The notes under the pieces were generated by a model. It was not told the DNA's origin. It was given only the letters and a program-made list of their open reading frames with translations, and did not search any database. Source: Brevibacterium renqingii (GTDB lineage: Bacteria; Actinomycetota; Actinomycetes; Actinomycetales; Brevibacteriaceae). Taken from it: a stretch of 64,000 nt of DNA. The number at the start of each line of letters is the position of its first letter. The stretch's first letter is position 1. The stretch lies in the NCBI RefSeq assembly GCF_017808105.1, contig NZ_JADBHF010000015.1, positions 1 through 64,000 on the forward strand. Reading direction: 5' to 3'. The position numbers and the translations under genes are program-made. Positions 16,447 to 25,686 of the stretch are shown piece after piece.

Positions 16447-17664
16447 ATGACGACCTTGCCGCTCGCCCCCGCCTCGGCGGATAACGGTCGACTCGAATGC
16501 GGGTATTTCGAGCGCGGGGAATGCCGTTCGTGCGCTCTCATCGAAACCGAGTACCGGCAGCAGATCACCGACGAGGAGATCTGGTGTCATGAGGTTCTGG
16601 CTGCCGTCGCGCCGTCGGTGTGGCTGCCGAGCTTCACCGGAGCTGTCCGCGACTTCCGCAACCGCGCGAAACTCGCCGTCGGAGGCAGAGCCGGGCAGGT
16701 GACCCTGGGCATCCTCGACCAGGAGTTCCACGGCGTCGACCTGCGCGAATGCGGGATTCAGGCACCGACGATCCGGGCGGTGATTCCGGTTCTCGCAGAG
16801 TTCCTCGATGCCACCGGGCTCGCGCCCTACGATGTATCCGCTCGCCGAGGCGAGCTGAAGTTCGTCCATGTCACTGCGGCTCCGTCCGGGGACCTCATGA
16901 TCAGGTTCGTCGTGCGCACTCAGCACGGTCTCGATGTGCTGCGATCGCGCCGAGCCCGCTTCCTCGAACTCGTGCCGCACGCGCGCGTGGTCTCGGTCAA
17001 CCTCCTGCCTGAGCACAAGGCCGTCCTCGAGGGAAGCCGCGAGGAGCTGCTGCACGGCGGCTCTCTGCGGATGAACCTCGACCGGGTGGATCTGCATCTG
17101 AGGCCGCAGAGTTTCTTCCAGACGAATACGACCGTGGCGATCGGCCTCTACGAGCAGGTCGCCGAGTGGGTGGATGCGGTGGCGGCGGAGAGTCTGTGGG
17201 ACCTCTACTGCGGTGTCGGCGGATTCGCCCTCCACTGTGCGCAGCCGGGAGGCCGCAGCGGCGACGATCAGGATCACAGAGTCCGACGAGTCACTGGCGT
17301 CGAGGTCAGTGAGCAGGCGATCGAGTCGGCGAAGATCAGCGCGGAGGAGCTCGGCGTCGAGGCGCAGTTCCTCGCCGCCGATGCCACGGAGTTCGCCGAG
17401 GCGGCCCTGACCGCCGGCGCAGCCGGTGCCGAACGGCCGGACTGCGTGATCGTCAATCCACCTCGGCGCGGGATCGGGGCGCGACTGTCGGCCGCGCTCG
17501 AGGGCTCCGGCGTCGAGCACATCGTCTATTCGAGCTGCAACCCGGTCTCCCTGGCCAAGGACCTCGCCCGGATGCCCGGCTACGAGGTGACCCAGGCGCG
17601 CATCTTCGACATGTTCCCGCACACGAAGCACCTCGAGGTCGCCGTGCTGCTGACCCGCCGCTGA
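16447..17664 (+). CDS. rlmC: 23S rRNA (uracil-C5)-methyltransferase RlmC
   Basis: A 405-residue RNA methyltransferase that places m5U in 23S rRNA (U747 in E. coli numbering). The N terminus has the iron-sulfur cysteines ECGYFERGECRSC. The C-terminal SAM domain shows SLWDLYCGVGGFALH (motif I), VNPPRRGIG (motif IV), YSSCNPVSLAKDL with the catalytic Cys, and the closing FPHTKHLEVAVLL. RlmD and TrmA homologues are possible alternatives, but the short N terminus without a TRAM domain and the Cys spacing fit RlmC. It is divergent from the deaminase operon and appears constitutive. Confidence 0.9.
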   Translation: MTTLPLAPASADNGRLECGYFERGECRSCALIETEYRQQITDEEIWCHEVLAAVAPSVWLPSFTGAVRDFRNRAKLAVGGRAGQVTLGILDQEFHGVDLRECGIQAPTIRAVIPVLAEFLDATGLAPYDVSARRGELKFVHVTAAPSGDLMIRFVVRTQHGLDVLRSRRARFLELVPHARVVSVNLLPEHKAVLEGSREELLHGGSLRMNLDRVDLHLRPQSFFQTNTTVAIGLYEQVAEWVDAVAAESLWDLYCGVGGFALHCAQPGGRSGDDQDHRVRRVTGVEVSEQAIESAKISAEELGVEAQFLAADATEFAEAALTAGAAGAERPDCVIVNPPRRGIGARLSAALEGSGVEHIVYSSCNPVSLAKDLARMPGYEVTQARIFDMFPHTKHLEVAVLLTRR

Positions 17665-17774
17665 GACTGCTCTCGCCGATTGTTCCGCTCGGTGCTGCAC
17701 GAAAGCGACAACAGGCCCCTCCCGGCGATCGTCCGGCCAAGCAGGACCGAGCCGCAGCTGCGCACCACAGCGCA

Positions 17775-18578
17775 TCACCGCAGCTTCGCGGTCACCTCGG
17801 CGGCGGCGGTCCGCACCTGGTCGACCAGGTGTCCGGTGTCTTCGGGCATGGTCTCAGTGACCACCGAGAGCCCGATGGCGGCGATCGGCCGCCCCAGCAC
17901 ATCGAAGACGGGGGCCGCGATCGTCGAGATCCCGGGCGTGACCTCGCCGTGTTCGATCGCGCAGCCCGCCCGACGCTCCTGGGCGAGCACCGCGTTCAGG
18001 GCTTTGACCGAGGTCGGCCCCTTGCCCGTGCGGGAGACGAATCCGGTCTCCGACTGCAGCATCGCGAGCACCTCGGACTTCGGCAGCTGCGCGAGGATCG
18101 CCCGCCCCGTCGCGGTCAGGTAGCTGGGCATGCGCACGCCGGTGGCGGTGATGACGGCGACCGATTTGAGTGACTGCTCCTTGAGCACGTATTCGGTCTC
18201 CCAGCCGCGGATCACGGCGAGCTGCGCGGTCGTGGCCGTGTCCTCGGCCAACTGGCGCACGATCGGCTGCGCGAGCCGCTGCAGCGGGTTCGTCCGCAGG
18301 TAGGACGCCCCGAGCTCATGCACGCCGGCGCCGAGGACGAAGCCCGATTCGGTGCGCGCGACGAGACCGAGCTCTTCGAGCACGGCGAGGATGTCGTAGG
18401 CGCTCGAGCGCGGAATGTCGAGGGACCGGACCAGGGCACCGGCCGTGATCGCTCGGTTCGACGAGGCCATGTGCCGCAGGATCGCGATCGCCCGGCGCAG
18501 GGCGGGGACCTCAGCCACGGCCGGCTCCTCCGAACCCGACGCTTCCGATGCCGCCGCCTCCGGCGCCGAGCGCGTCAC
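17775..18578 (-). CDS. IclR-family regulator, candidate hut regulator
   Basis: A 267-residue protein with an IclR-type winged helix (LRRAIAILRHMASSNRAITAGALVRSLDIPRSSAYDIL) and an IclR effector domain (LGASYLRTNPLQRLAQPIVRQL through AAPVFDVLGRPIAAIGLS). I start it at GTG 18578, shortly after the hutF stop at 18601; the upstream open frame overlaps hutF antisense-like composition. It ends the hutI-hutH-M20-hutF operon. IclR proteins bind palindromes of about 14-16 bp, and GTCCGATATTTCGGAC stands before hutI, hutU and, in a variant form, the NCS1 permease. I infer that this protein reads those sites, with urocanate or histidine as ligand. Confidence 0.85.
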   Translation of the reverse strand: MTRSAPEAAASEASGSEEPAVAEVPALRRAIAILRHMASSNRAITAGALVRSLDIPRSSAYDILAVLEELGLVARTESGFVLGAGVHELGASYLRTNPLQRLAQPIVRQLAEDTATTAQLAVIRGWETEYVLKEQSLKSVAVITATGVRMPSYLTATGRAILAQLPKSEVLAMLQSETGFVSRTGKGPTSVKALNAVLAQERRAGCAIEHGEVTPGISTIAAPVFDVLGRPIAAIGLSVVTETMPEDTGHLVDQVRTAAAEVTAKLR

Positions 18579-18600
18579 GCTCGATGACCTCGGCCACGAC

Positions 18601-20067
18601 TCAGCCCTCCATCCCCAGCGCCGCGAAGGCTTGCGCGTAGAGGTCCGAGATGTCTCCGAGCTCGGCGTGGACTCCCTCGCGGACCCGCACGCGGCCGCCG
18701 CTGACGGTGAGATGGACATCCGCCGAGGTGGCCGTCAGGATGATCTGTTCGTCGAGTGACCCGAAGGTGCGCATGCTGTCGGTGCGCAGCGCCACGAAGT
18801 CGCAGGCCTTCCCGGCCTCGAGCGAACCGACGGGCAGTTCAAGGCTGCGGGCACCGCCCTCGGTGAGAGCGGTGATGAGCTCGGACGGAGAGAAGCGACC
18901 GCGCTGAGCTGAGCGCAGACGCTCTCCTGCCTCGAGCCCCTGGGTCTCGCGCAGGGCGTCGAGGACGACGTGCTGGTCGGATCCGAGCGAGATCACGGCC
19001 CCGGCGTCGGCGAGTTCGCGGGCCGGTCCGATGCCGTCGGCCAGGTCCGCCTCGGTGCACGGGCACATGACGATCGAGGCCCGGGACCGTCCGAGGACCG
19101 CGATGTCGTCCTCGCTCAGATGGGTGGCGTGCACGGCCGAGAGGTTCGGCCCGACGACGCCGGAGCGGGCGAGCACCTGCGTCGGCGTCGTCCCGTACGC
19201 GGTTCGGCAGGCTTCGTTCTCCGCCGGCTGCTCGGACAGGTGGACATGCACCGGCCCGTCGAGTTCGGCGAACCGGGGCAGGTTGGCGGCGGGCACGGCG
19301 CGGATCGAGTGGATGGCTGCGCCAATGTGCACGAAGCTCTCGCCGGGATCGCCGACGGGGAACTCATCGGCGAAGGCGGTCGACAGAGCCGCGTGGCGGT
19401 CCATGTAGCCGTCGATCGTGCCATCGCCGAACCGCGCCTGCTCATCGGAGAGTTCGGCATCGATGGCGCCGGTGAGATAGCAGGTGTCGAGCAGTCGGAT
19501 GCGGATCCCCGCCGAGGCGGCCGCCCGTGCCAGCGCCCGTTCCATCGCGTGCGCCCTGTTCTCGGCACTGTCGCCGGCGGCGTCCCCGCGGGGACGGGAC
19601 TCGTCCTCACGTGCGCTCGTGAACTCATTCGCCGCCGCGTCCCCGTGGGGGCGTCCCGACTCGGGCTCGGCCCCATACGGTGTCCCGTCCTGTGCGTGGT
19701 GGACGTAGTGGAACTCCCCCACCGACGTGTATCCGCCGGCGAGCATCTCGGCGAACACGGCGCGGGCCACGGTCTCATAGGATTCCGGTTCGAGCTTCGC
19801 CGCGACCGAGTACATGACTTCTCGCCAGGTCCAGAAGGTGCCGCCGTCGCCGTGGGTGCGGCCGCGCAGGATGCGGTGGAAGGCATGCGAGTGCGCGTTC
19901 ACTCCGCCGGGCAGGGTGAGGCCGGGGGCCACCTCGGCGCCGGCGGGGGCTGAGGCGATACCGGTCTCGACCGAGCTGAGCGTGCCCGTGTCATCGGAGG
20001 TGAGCAGGACGCCGTTGGCCACGGCCCCGTCGACCCATGCGGTCTCGCACCAGAACTGCGTGCTCAT
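18601..20067 (-). CDS. hutF: formimidoylglutamate deiminase HutF
   Basis: A 488-residue amidohydrolase that converts N-formimidoyl-L-glutamate to N-formyl-L-glutamate and ammonia. Metal ligands are His59 and His61 (NAHSHAFH), a His in VHVHLSEQPAENEA, a His in VHATHLSEDD and Asp in GSDQHVVLD. GGTFWTWREVMY is characteristic of HutF. An extra low-complexity segment at about residues 133-168 contains two related units, RPHGDAAANE and RPRGDAAGDS, and is absent from typical family members of about 450 residues. The start overlaps the stop of the M20 gene by 4 nt. HutF means histidine breakdown takes the five-step route and needs a deformylase. Confidence 0.93.
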   Translation of the reverse strand: MSTQFWCETAWVDGAVANGVLLTSDDTGTLSSVETGIASAPAGAEVAPGLTLPGGVNAHSHAFHRILRGRTHGDGGTFWTWREVMYSVAAKLEPESYETVARAVFAEMLAGGYTSVGEFHYVHHAQDGTPYGAEPESGRPHGDAAANEFTSAREDESRPRGDAAGDSAENRAHAMERALARAAASAGIRIRLLDTCYLTGAIDAELSDEQARFGDGTIDGYMDRHAALSTAFADEFPVGDPGESFVHIGAAIHSIRAVPAANLPRFAELDGPVHVHLSEQPAENEACRTAYGTTPTQVLARSGVVGPNLSAVHATHLSEDDIAVLGRSRASIVMCPCTEADLADGIGPARELADAGAVISLGSDQHVVLDALRETQGLEAGERLRSAQRGRFSPSELITALTEGGARSLELPVGSLEAGKACDFVALRTDSMRTFGSLDEQIILTATSADVHLTVSGGRVRVREGVHAELGDISDLYAQAFAALGMEG

Positions 20068-21380
20068 CGCGCACCTCCGTTCCCGGCCGCGGAATCATCC
20101 GCTGGCCCGACTGCAGAGTCCTCCGCGGAGCCGATCGCGGAATCATCCGCCCGTCCGGTCGGTTCGGTCAGCCCCAGTTCTCGTTCCAGCACTCTGACGA
20201 GGGCATCGACCCCGGCCCGCTGATCGTCGACCTCGCAGGCCTCTTCGGGCGCATGCGAGACGCCGGTGGGGTTGCGCACGTAGAGCATCGCCGAGGGCAC
20301 ATGGGCGGCGAGGATGCCAGCATCGTGCCCGGCGCCCGAGGGCAGCAGCGGCGCCTGCGGCAGCACCGAGGTCAGCCGCGAGTTGAGTTCGGCGGTGAAG
20401 TGAGTCGTCGGCGAGTAGGACTCCTGCGAGACGGTCACCTGGACACCGGCATCGGCGGCGTGGGAGCCGGCGCGCTGACGGATGGCATCGAGCACCTGCT
20501 CGACGACGGCGTCATCGGGGTGGCGGATGTCGAGCCAGAAGCTCATGGCCGAGGCGATGACGTTCGTCCCGCCCGGGTGGATGAGCGTGCGCCCCACGGT
20601 GGCCACGGCGCTCGCGTCAGTGGCGGCCGCTAGTGTCGGGATATCCCCGATCACACGGGAGGCCGCGACAACCGGATCGGCACGGTGGCTCATCGGCGTC
20701 GTGCCGGCATGGTTGCCCTGCCCTGCGAAGGAGAAGTGCCAGCGGCCGTGGCCGATGATCGAGGAGCCGATGGCCACGGCCTGATCGGTGCGGATCAGAC
20801 CGATGCCCTGTTCGACGTGGAGTTCGATGAATGAACCGATGCCGGCCAGCCGAGACTGGTCACGCCCGACCCGCTCCGGGTCGAGGCCATAGCCGCGGGC
20901 GACCTCGGCGAAGGTGTCCCCAGCCGAGTCCTTGAGCCCGAGTGCGCGTTCGGCGTCGATCGCGCCGGTGAGCAGCCGGGAACCGAGACAGGCCACGCCG
21001 AAGCGCGAGCCCTCTTCCTCGGGGAACACGGCCAGAGCGAGAGGCCGCCTGGCCCGTTCGAGCGCGCCGGAGGACTTCAGTTCGTCGAAGGCCGCCAGCG
21101 CCGAGGCGACCCCGAGGGGCCCGTCGAACTCACCGCCGCCGGGAACGGAGTCGAGATGGGAGCCGGTGACGACGGCGTTCTCACCGGGCGGGGTGGCCCA
21201 GGCCCAGGTGATGCCATTGGCATCGATCTCGGTGTCGAGACCGCGGCGGGCCGCCTCGGCGAGGAACCAGTCACGCAGTTCACGCTCCGTGGCCGAGAAG
21301 CCGGGGCGCTGGTAGCCCGGGCCGCGGGCGTCCCGGCCGGTGTCCTCGATCTGCCTCAACAGGGAGACGACATCGCTCAT
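20064..21380 (-). CDS. M20-family amidohydrolase (allantoate amidohydrolase-like), candidate N-formylglutamate deformylase
   Basis: A 438-residue hydrolase of the hydantoinase/carbamoylase branch of M20. Metal-site segments are GSHLDSVPGGGEFDGPLG, PEEEGSRFG, ELHVEQG and SGAGHDAGILA. The family splits carbamoyl or ureido bonds (allantoate, N-carbamoyl amino acids). Here it is locked between hutH and hutF in one operon, overlapping hutF by ATGA. No HutG-type (formylglutamate) hydrolase is in the window. HutF makes N-formylglutamate, so I infer that this enzyme performs the last step, releasing glutamate and formate. The last 25 residues are three imperfect repeats of ADDSAxG, encoded by repeated GGAATCATCCGC blocks (minus-strand gene). 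Confidence 0.8.
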   Translation of the reverse strand: MSDVVSLLRQIEDTGRDARGPGYQRPGFSATERELRDWFLAEAARRGLDTEIDANGITWAWATPPGENAVVTGSHLDSVPGGGEFDGPLGVASALAAFDELKSSGALERARRPLALAVFPEEEGSRFGVACLGSRLLTGAIDAERALGLKDSAGDTFAEVARGYGLDPERVGRDQSRLAGIGSFIELHVEQGIGLIRTDQAVAIGSSIIGHGRWHFSFAGQGNHAGTTPMSHRADPVVAASRVIGDIPTLAAATDASAVATVGRTLIHPGGTNVIASAMSFWLDIRHPDDAVVEQVLDAIRQRAGSHAADAGVQVTVSQESYSPTTHFTAELNSRLTSVLPQAPLLPSGAGHDAGILAAHVPSAMLYVRNPTGVSHAPEEACEVDDQRAGVDALVRVLERELGLTEPTGRADDSAIGSAEDSAVGPADDSAAGNGGAR

Positions 21381-21446
21381 CTCAGTTCACTCCGTTCGAA
21401 GTCAGTGGGTGCGGGACCGTCACGTGCTGGCAGCCCCGCGTCGGCA

Positions 21447-23123
21447 TCAGTCCTGGTGGGTCGTCGCCGCAGCGGTCCCCGAGGCCTCGGCAGCCGCCTC
21501 GAGGTTGCCCAGGGCCGTGAACTCGGGATCGTTGACGGCCGGTCCACCGCCGGCCGGCTGCCAGGTGCCGGCAGCGGAGGTGACGGTGTGACGGAACTCG
21601 GCGACCGCCTCAGCGGCGGCGGTCAACGTTCCGTCCTTGACCTTCGCAATGGTCTCGGCGAGCTCCGGGGACAGGAACCGGTCGGGACCGGGACCGGGCA
21701 CGGTCTCACGGATGGTCGCGATCACGGCTCCGGTGACCGGGGCCGGGGCGGCCTCGCGCATATCGCAGGCGCGTGAGGCCGCGTAGAGTTCGATGCCGAT
21801 GACGGAGGCGAGGTTGTCGACGACCTTGCGCAGCTTGCGGGCGGCCGACCAGCCCATGGACACGTGGTCCTCCTGCATCGCCGAGGACGGGATCGAGTCG
21901 ACCGAGGCGGGAGCCGCGCCCCGCTTGGCCTCGGAGACCATCGCGGCCTGCGTGTAGTGGGCGATCATCAGCCCCGAATCGACGCCGGCGTCATCGGCGA
22001 GGAACGGGGTCAGGTCCTGGTTGCGGGTGACGTCCATCATCCGGTCGGTGCGGCGTTCGGACATCGAGGCGACGTCGGCGGCGACGATGGCGAGGAAGTC
22101 CAGCGCATGTGCCAGGGGCGCGCCGTGGAAGTTGCCGTTCGAGGAGACCATGCCGTTGGTGAGCACGACCGGGTTGTCGATGGCCGAGCGCAGTTCGCGT
22201 TCGGCGACCCCGGTGGCGAAGGCGACGGCGTCGCGGGCGGCGCCGTTGACCTGCGGGGCGCAGCGCATCGAGTAAGCGTCCTGGACGAGGTGGGTGGAAT
22301 CGCGATGGCTGGCCGTGATGCCGGAGTCGGCGAGCGAGGCGAGCATGTTCGCAGCCGAGGCGGCCTGGCCCTCGTGGGGGCGCAGAGCGTAGTGGAGTTC
22401 GGGGGCGAAGACCGCGTCGGTGCCGAACAGTCCCTCGATGCTCATGGCGGCGGAGATGTCGACGGCGGTGAGCAGGTTCTCGAGGTCGGTCAGGGCCATG
22501 ATGAGCATGCCGAGCATGCCGTCTGTCCCGTTGACCAGCGCCAGGCCCTCTTTCTCGGCCAGAGTGACCGGGGTGATGCCGGCGGCGGCGAGGATCTCAT
22601 CGGCAGGTCCGGCGACACCGTCGGGTCCTTCGGCCACGCCTTCGCCCATGACGACGAGTGCGCAGGCCGACAGCGGTGCGAGGTCTCCCGAGCAGCCGAG
22701 CGAACCGTACTCGTGGACGACGGGGGTGATGCCGGCGTTGAGCAGGTCCACATAGGTCTGGAGCACCTCGGCGCGGACTCCGGCGCGGCCGGTGGCCAGC
22801 GTCCGGGCGCGCAGCAGCATGAGTGCGCGCACGACCTCGCGCTCGACGGGGTCGCCGACGCCGGCGGCGTGGGAGCGGATGAGCGATTTCTGCAGCTGGG
22901 TGCGCAGTTCGGCGGGGATGTGACGCTGGGCGAGTGCGCCGAATCCGGTGGAGACGCCGTAGACGGGCTTCTCGGCCTGGGCGAGGGCGTCGACGGCCTC
23001 GCGGTACTTATTCACCCTGGCCAGGGTGGCCTCGGACAGGGAGACCTTGGCGTCGTGGCGGGCGACGTCGACCACCTGCGCGAAGGTGAGGGTATCGGGG
23101 TCGAGATCGATGAAATCGGTCAT
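21447..23123 (-). CDS. hutH: histidine ammonia-lyase HutH
   Basis: A 558-residue enzyme that deaminates histidine to urocanate. The MIO prosthetic group should form from the Cys-Ser-Gly in GSLGCSGDLAPLS; most bacterial enzymes have Ala-Ser-Gly, but Cys-Ser-Gly is, to my knowledge, also seen in Streptomyces. Other conserved segments are YGVSTGFGALA, QKSLIRSHAAGVG and NFHGAPLAHALDF. I place the start at ATG 23123, where AAAGG lies upstream; the longer frame runs into hutI. It is the second gene of the hutI operon, 35 nt after hutI. The C terminus has an extra Ala/Glu-rich tail. Confidence 0.95.
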   Translation of the reverse strand: MTDFIDLDPDTLTFAQVVDVARHDAKVSLSEATLARVNKYREAVDALAQAEKPVYGVSTGFGALAQRHIPAELRTQLQKSLIRSHAAGVGDPVEREVVRALMLLRARTLATGRAGVRAEVLQTYVDLLNAGITPVVHEYGSLGCSGDLAPLSACALVVMGEGVAEGPDGVAGPADEILAAAGITPVTLAEKEGLALVNGTDGMLGMLIMALTDLENLLTAVDISAAMSIEGLFGTDAVFAPELHYALRPHEGQAASAANMLASLADSGITASHRDSTHLVQDAYSMRCAPQVNGAARDAVAFATGVAERELRSAIDNPVVLTNGMVSSNGNFHGAPLAHALDFLAIVAADVASMSERRTDRMMDVTRNQDLTPFLADDAGVDSGLMIAHYTQAAMVSEAKRGAAPASVDSIPSSAMQEDHVSMGWSAARKLRKVVDNLASVIGIELYAASRACDMREAAPAPVTGAVIATIRETVPGPGPDRFLSPELAETIAKVKDGTLTAAAEAVAEFRHTVTSAAGTWQPAGGGPAVNDPEFTALGNLEAAAEASGTAAATTHQD

Positions 23124-23158
23124 CAGGAGCCTTTCCTTTATTGCTTGAGGTGTGGAAG

Positions 23159-24481
23159 TCAGTCGTTCGGACGGTTGTCGGCGATGAGTTCGCCGCCGGA
23201 ATAGACGCGTTCGACGAGCTGGACGCCGGGCCGGTAGGCCAGATGGCGGCAGCTGGGCGCGTCGAGAACGGCGAGGTCGGCTCGGGCTCCGACGCCGAGG
23301 TGTCCGATGTCGCGCCGCTGCAGAGCATTGGCGCCTCCGGCCGTCGCCGCCCACACCGCCTGTTCGACGGTGAAATGCATGTCGCGGACGCCGATGGCGA
23401 TGGCGAAGGGCACGCTGTTGGAGAAGCCCGAGCCCGGGTTGCAGTCGGTGGCGATGGCCAATCGCACTCCGGCATCGACATACCGGCGGGCGTCGGGATA
23501 GGGCTGGCGGGTGGAGAATTCGATGCTCGGCAGCAGGGTGACCACGGTGCCGGCCGCAGCGAGGATTTTGAGGTCCTCATCCGAGGCGAAGGTCGCGTGA
23601 TCGACGGAGGCGCAGCCGAGTTCGGCGCCGAGTCTGAGCGCCCCGCCCTCGGTGAGCTGGTTCGCATGCAGGCGCGGTTTCATGCCTGCGGCCTTGCCTG
23701 CCTCGATGATCCGCCGAGTCTGTTCCTCGGTGAAGGCGCCCTTTTCGCAGAACACGTCGATCCACTTCGCCTTGCCCTCTGCAGCCGGGATGATCTCGTC
23801 GATGACGAGGTCGACATAATCGTCCGGGTTCTCCTTGTACTCGGGCGGGACGACGTGGGCGGCGATGAGGGTGGACTCATCGGTGTGCCGGTTGATGATG
23901 TCGAGAGCCTGGATCTCATCGTCCAGTGTCAGCCCGTAGCCGGACTTGATCTCGAAGGTCGTCGTGCCCTGACGGCGAGCCTGGTCGAGCAGGTGGACGA
24001 GGTTGGCGTCGAGTTCGTCCTCCGTGGCCGCCCGGGTGGCTGCCACAGTGGTGGCGATGCCTCCGGCCGAGTACTTCTGCCCGGCCATGCGGGCGGCGAA
24101 TTCCTCGGACCGGTCACCGGCGAAGACGAGGTGGTTGTGGCTGTCGACGAAGCCGGGGATGACGGCTCTGCCGCCCAGATCGATGGTCTCGATCGCTGCC
24201 AGCTCCCCCACCGAGGTGACCTCGCCGTTGACGATGTCGTCGTCGTTGACCGCAGCGACCTCGGGGCGCGGGGCCGCTGGAGCGCTGCCGTCGACTCCGC
24301 CCGGTCGCTCTTCGCCGGCGCCGAAATGCCCAGCGACTGCGGTGTCCGCCTGGGCGGACGGTCCGGACCAGACGACCCGGCCGTCGTCGATGAGCAGCGC
24401 GGCATCGGCGATGACGTCGAGCTCGCCGAGGTTGTCGAGGTCGTTGACGACCAGCTCGCTGATCCCGGTGAATAGCTGCAT
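23159..24481 (-). CDS. hutI: imidazolonepropionase HutI
   Basis: A 440-residue metal-dependent amidohydrolase that opens imidazolone propionate to N-formimidoylglutamate. Metal-binding segments are VDSHNHLVFAGDRSEEF, HANQLTEGG, DHATFAS and ATDCNPGSGF. EIKSGYGLTLDDE is a family signature. A poorly conserved insert of about 35 residues rich in Gly, Pro and Ala follows residue 50. The start is ATG 24481 with GAAGGGG about 11 nt upstream. It heads the operon hutI-hutH-M20-hutF, and the palindrome at 24568-24583 lies 87 nt upstream. Confidence 0.94.
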   Translation of the reverse strand: MQLFTGISELVVNDLDNLGELDVIADAALLIDDGRVVWSGPSAQADTAVAGHFGAGEERPGGVDGSAPAAPRPEVAAVNDDDIVNGEVTSVGELAAIETIDLGGRAVIPGFVDSHNHLVFAGDRSEEFAARMAGQKYSAGGIATTVAATRAATEDELDANLVHLLDQARRQGTTTFEIKSGYGLTLDDEIQALDIINRHTDESTLIAAHVVPPEYKENPDDYVDLVIDEIIPAAEGKAKWIDVFCEKGAFTEEQTRRIIEAGKAAGMKPRLHANQLTEGGALRLGAELGCASVDHATFASDEDLKILAAAGTVVTLLPSIEFSTRQPYPDARRYVDAGVRLAIATDCNPGSGFSNSVPFAIAIGVRDMHFTVEQAVWAATAGGANALQRRDIGHLGVGARADLAVLDAPSCRHLAYRPGVQLVERVYSGGELIADNRPND

Positions 24482-24513
24482 GATGCGTCGGCCCCTTCCG
24501 ATCGAGAATCCTT

Positions 24514-24583
24514 CAGTCCCAGTATGGACTGCGTGCTCGCGGCGCAGAACCGCGCGCAAAGATATTCGTCCGATATTTCGGAC
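24514..24583 (-). promoter_or_regulatory. hut operator and control region of the hutI operon
   Basis: The inverted repeat GTCCGATATTTCGGAC (24568-24583) is identical to the site before hutU (27669-27684). A -10-like TATCTT lies 3 nt downstream of it on the minus strand. A second dyad CAGTCC-N6-GGACTG occupies 24514-24531, nearer hutI. The rest of the 308-nt divergent spacer (24482-24789) shows only the GAAGGAGA ribosome site of the SDR gene. Confidence 0.8.
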
Positions 24584-24789
24584 ACCTGGAGCGCGGGGAG
24601 CACTTCTGTCCAGAGGCCGCACTCGTGGCAGCGCGCCCCTGCACGCAGAGGTGCAGGGAACGAGGCGCCCGCTCCTGCGCGCCGAGAGCCCACAACTGCT
24701 GCGGACACCACGACGGAGCCCGCAGCCGAGCGGTACCCTGGCACCACACATGCCATTCGGCATCGGACCACGGACGAAGGAGACCAACG

Positions 24790-25665
24790 ATGAGCACTGA
24801 CAGCCGCCTCGGCGCGGGCGAAGACACCGGCAACACACGTTCGCTGGCCGGACGCACGATCATCATGAGCGGAGGCAGCCGAGGGATCGGACTGTCGATC
24901 GCACTGCGCGCAGCGCAGGACGGGGCGAATGTGGCGATCGTGGCGAAGACCGCCGAGCCGCATCCGAAGCTCGAGGGGACCATCTACACTGCGGCCGAGC
25001 AGATCGAAGCGGCCGGCGGCAGGGCACTGCCGATCATCGGCGACGTCCGTGACGATGACTCCGTCGCCGAGGCCGTCGCCACGACCGCGCAGACCTTCGG
25101 CGGGATCGACATCGTCGTCAACAATGCCAGCGCCATCGACCTGTCGACGACGGCGGACCTGTCGATGAAGAAGTTCGACCTCATGCAGTCGATCAACGCG
25201 CGCGGCTCGTTCCTGCTCGCCAAGACAGCGCTGCCGCACCTCAAGGCCTCGAACGCCGCACACGTGCTCACCCTCTCCCCTCCGCTCAACCTCAACCCCG
25301 CGTGGGCGGGCAAGCACTTGGGCTACACGATGGCCAAGTACGGAATGTCCCTGGTCACGCTCGGGCTGGCCGAGGAGCTCAAGGCCGATGGGGTGGCGGC
25401 GAACAGCCTGTGGCCGAAGACGACGATCGCGACGGCGGCGGTGAACAACCTCCTCGGCGGGGCGGAGCTCATGGCCCGCAGCCGCAGGCCCGAGATCGTG
25501 TCCGAATCGGCATGGACGATCCTCACCTCGGATCCGCGCGAGGTCACCGGGAACTTCTTCATCGACGAAGAGGTGCTGGGAGCACAGGGCGTAACGGACT
25601 TCTCCGTCTACAACCACGACCCGCAGGCCACAGACCTCGAGCTCGACATCTTCCTCGACGAGTAG
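24790..25665 (+). CDS. SDR-family oxidoreductase, HSDL2-like
   Basis: A 291-residue short-chain dehydrogenase. The cofactor motif is SGGSRGIG, the NNAS motif is VVNNASAID, and the active-site pair is Tyr and Lys in GYTMAKYGMS. The SPPLNLNPAW and KTTIATAAVNNLLGG blocks are typical of the hydroxysteroid dehydrogenase-like 2 group, whose substrates are often fatty acyl or unknown. The start at ATG 24790 has GAAGGAGA upstream. It is divergent from hutI and might share its control region, but no biochemical link to histidine is known. Confidence 0.85.
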   Translation: MSTDSRLGAGEDTGNTRSLAGRTIIMSGGSRGIGLSIALRAAQDGANVAIVAKTAEPHPKLEGTIYTAAEQIEAAGGRALPIIGDVRDDDSVAEAVATTAQTFGGIDIVVNNASAIDLSTTADLSMKKFDLMQSINARGSFLLAKTALPHLKASNAAHVLTLSPPLNLNPAWAGKHLGYTMAKYGMSLVTLGLAEELKADGVAANSLWPKTTIATAAVNNLLGGAELMARSRRPEIVSESAWTILTSDPREVTGNFFIDEEVLGAQGVTDFSVYNHDPQATDLELDIFLDE

Positions 25666-25686
25666 GCCTCGAGCGGTGGCACTGAC

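Noticed and set aside
20064..21380. Allantoin degradation gene
   Set aside because: Sequence family fits, but no other allantoin gene is nearby and the gene overlaps hutF; histidine catabolism is the better context.
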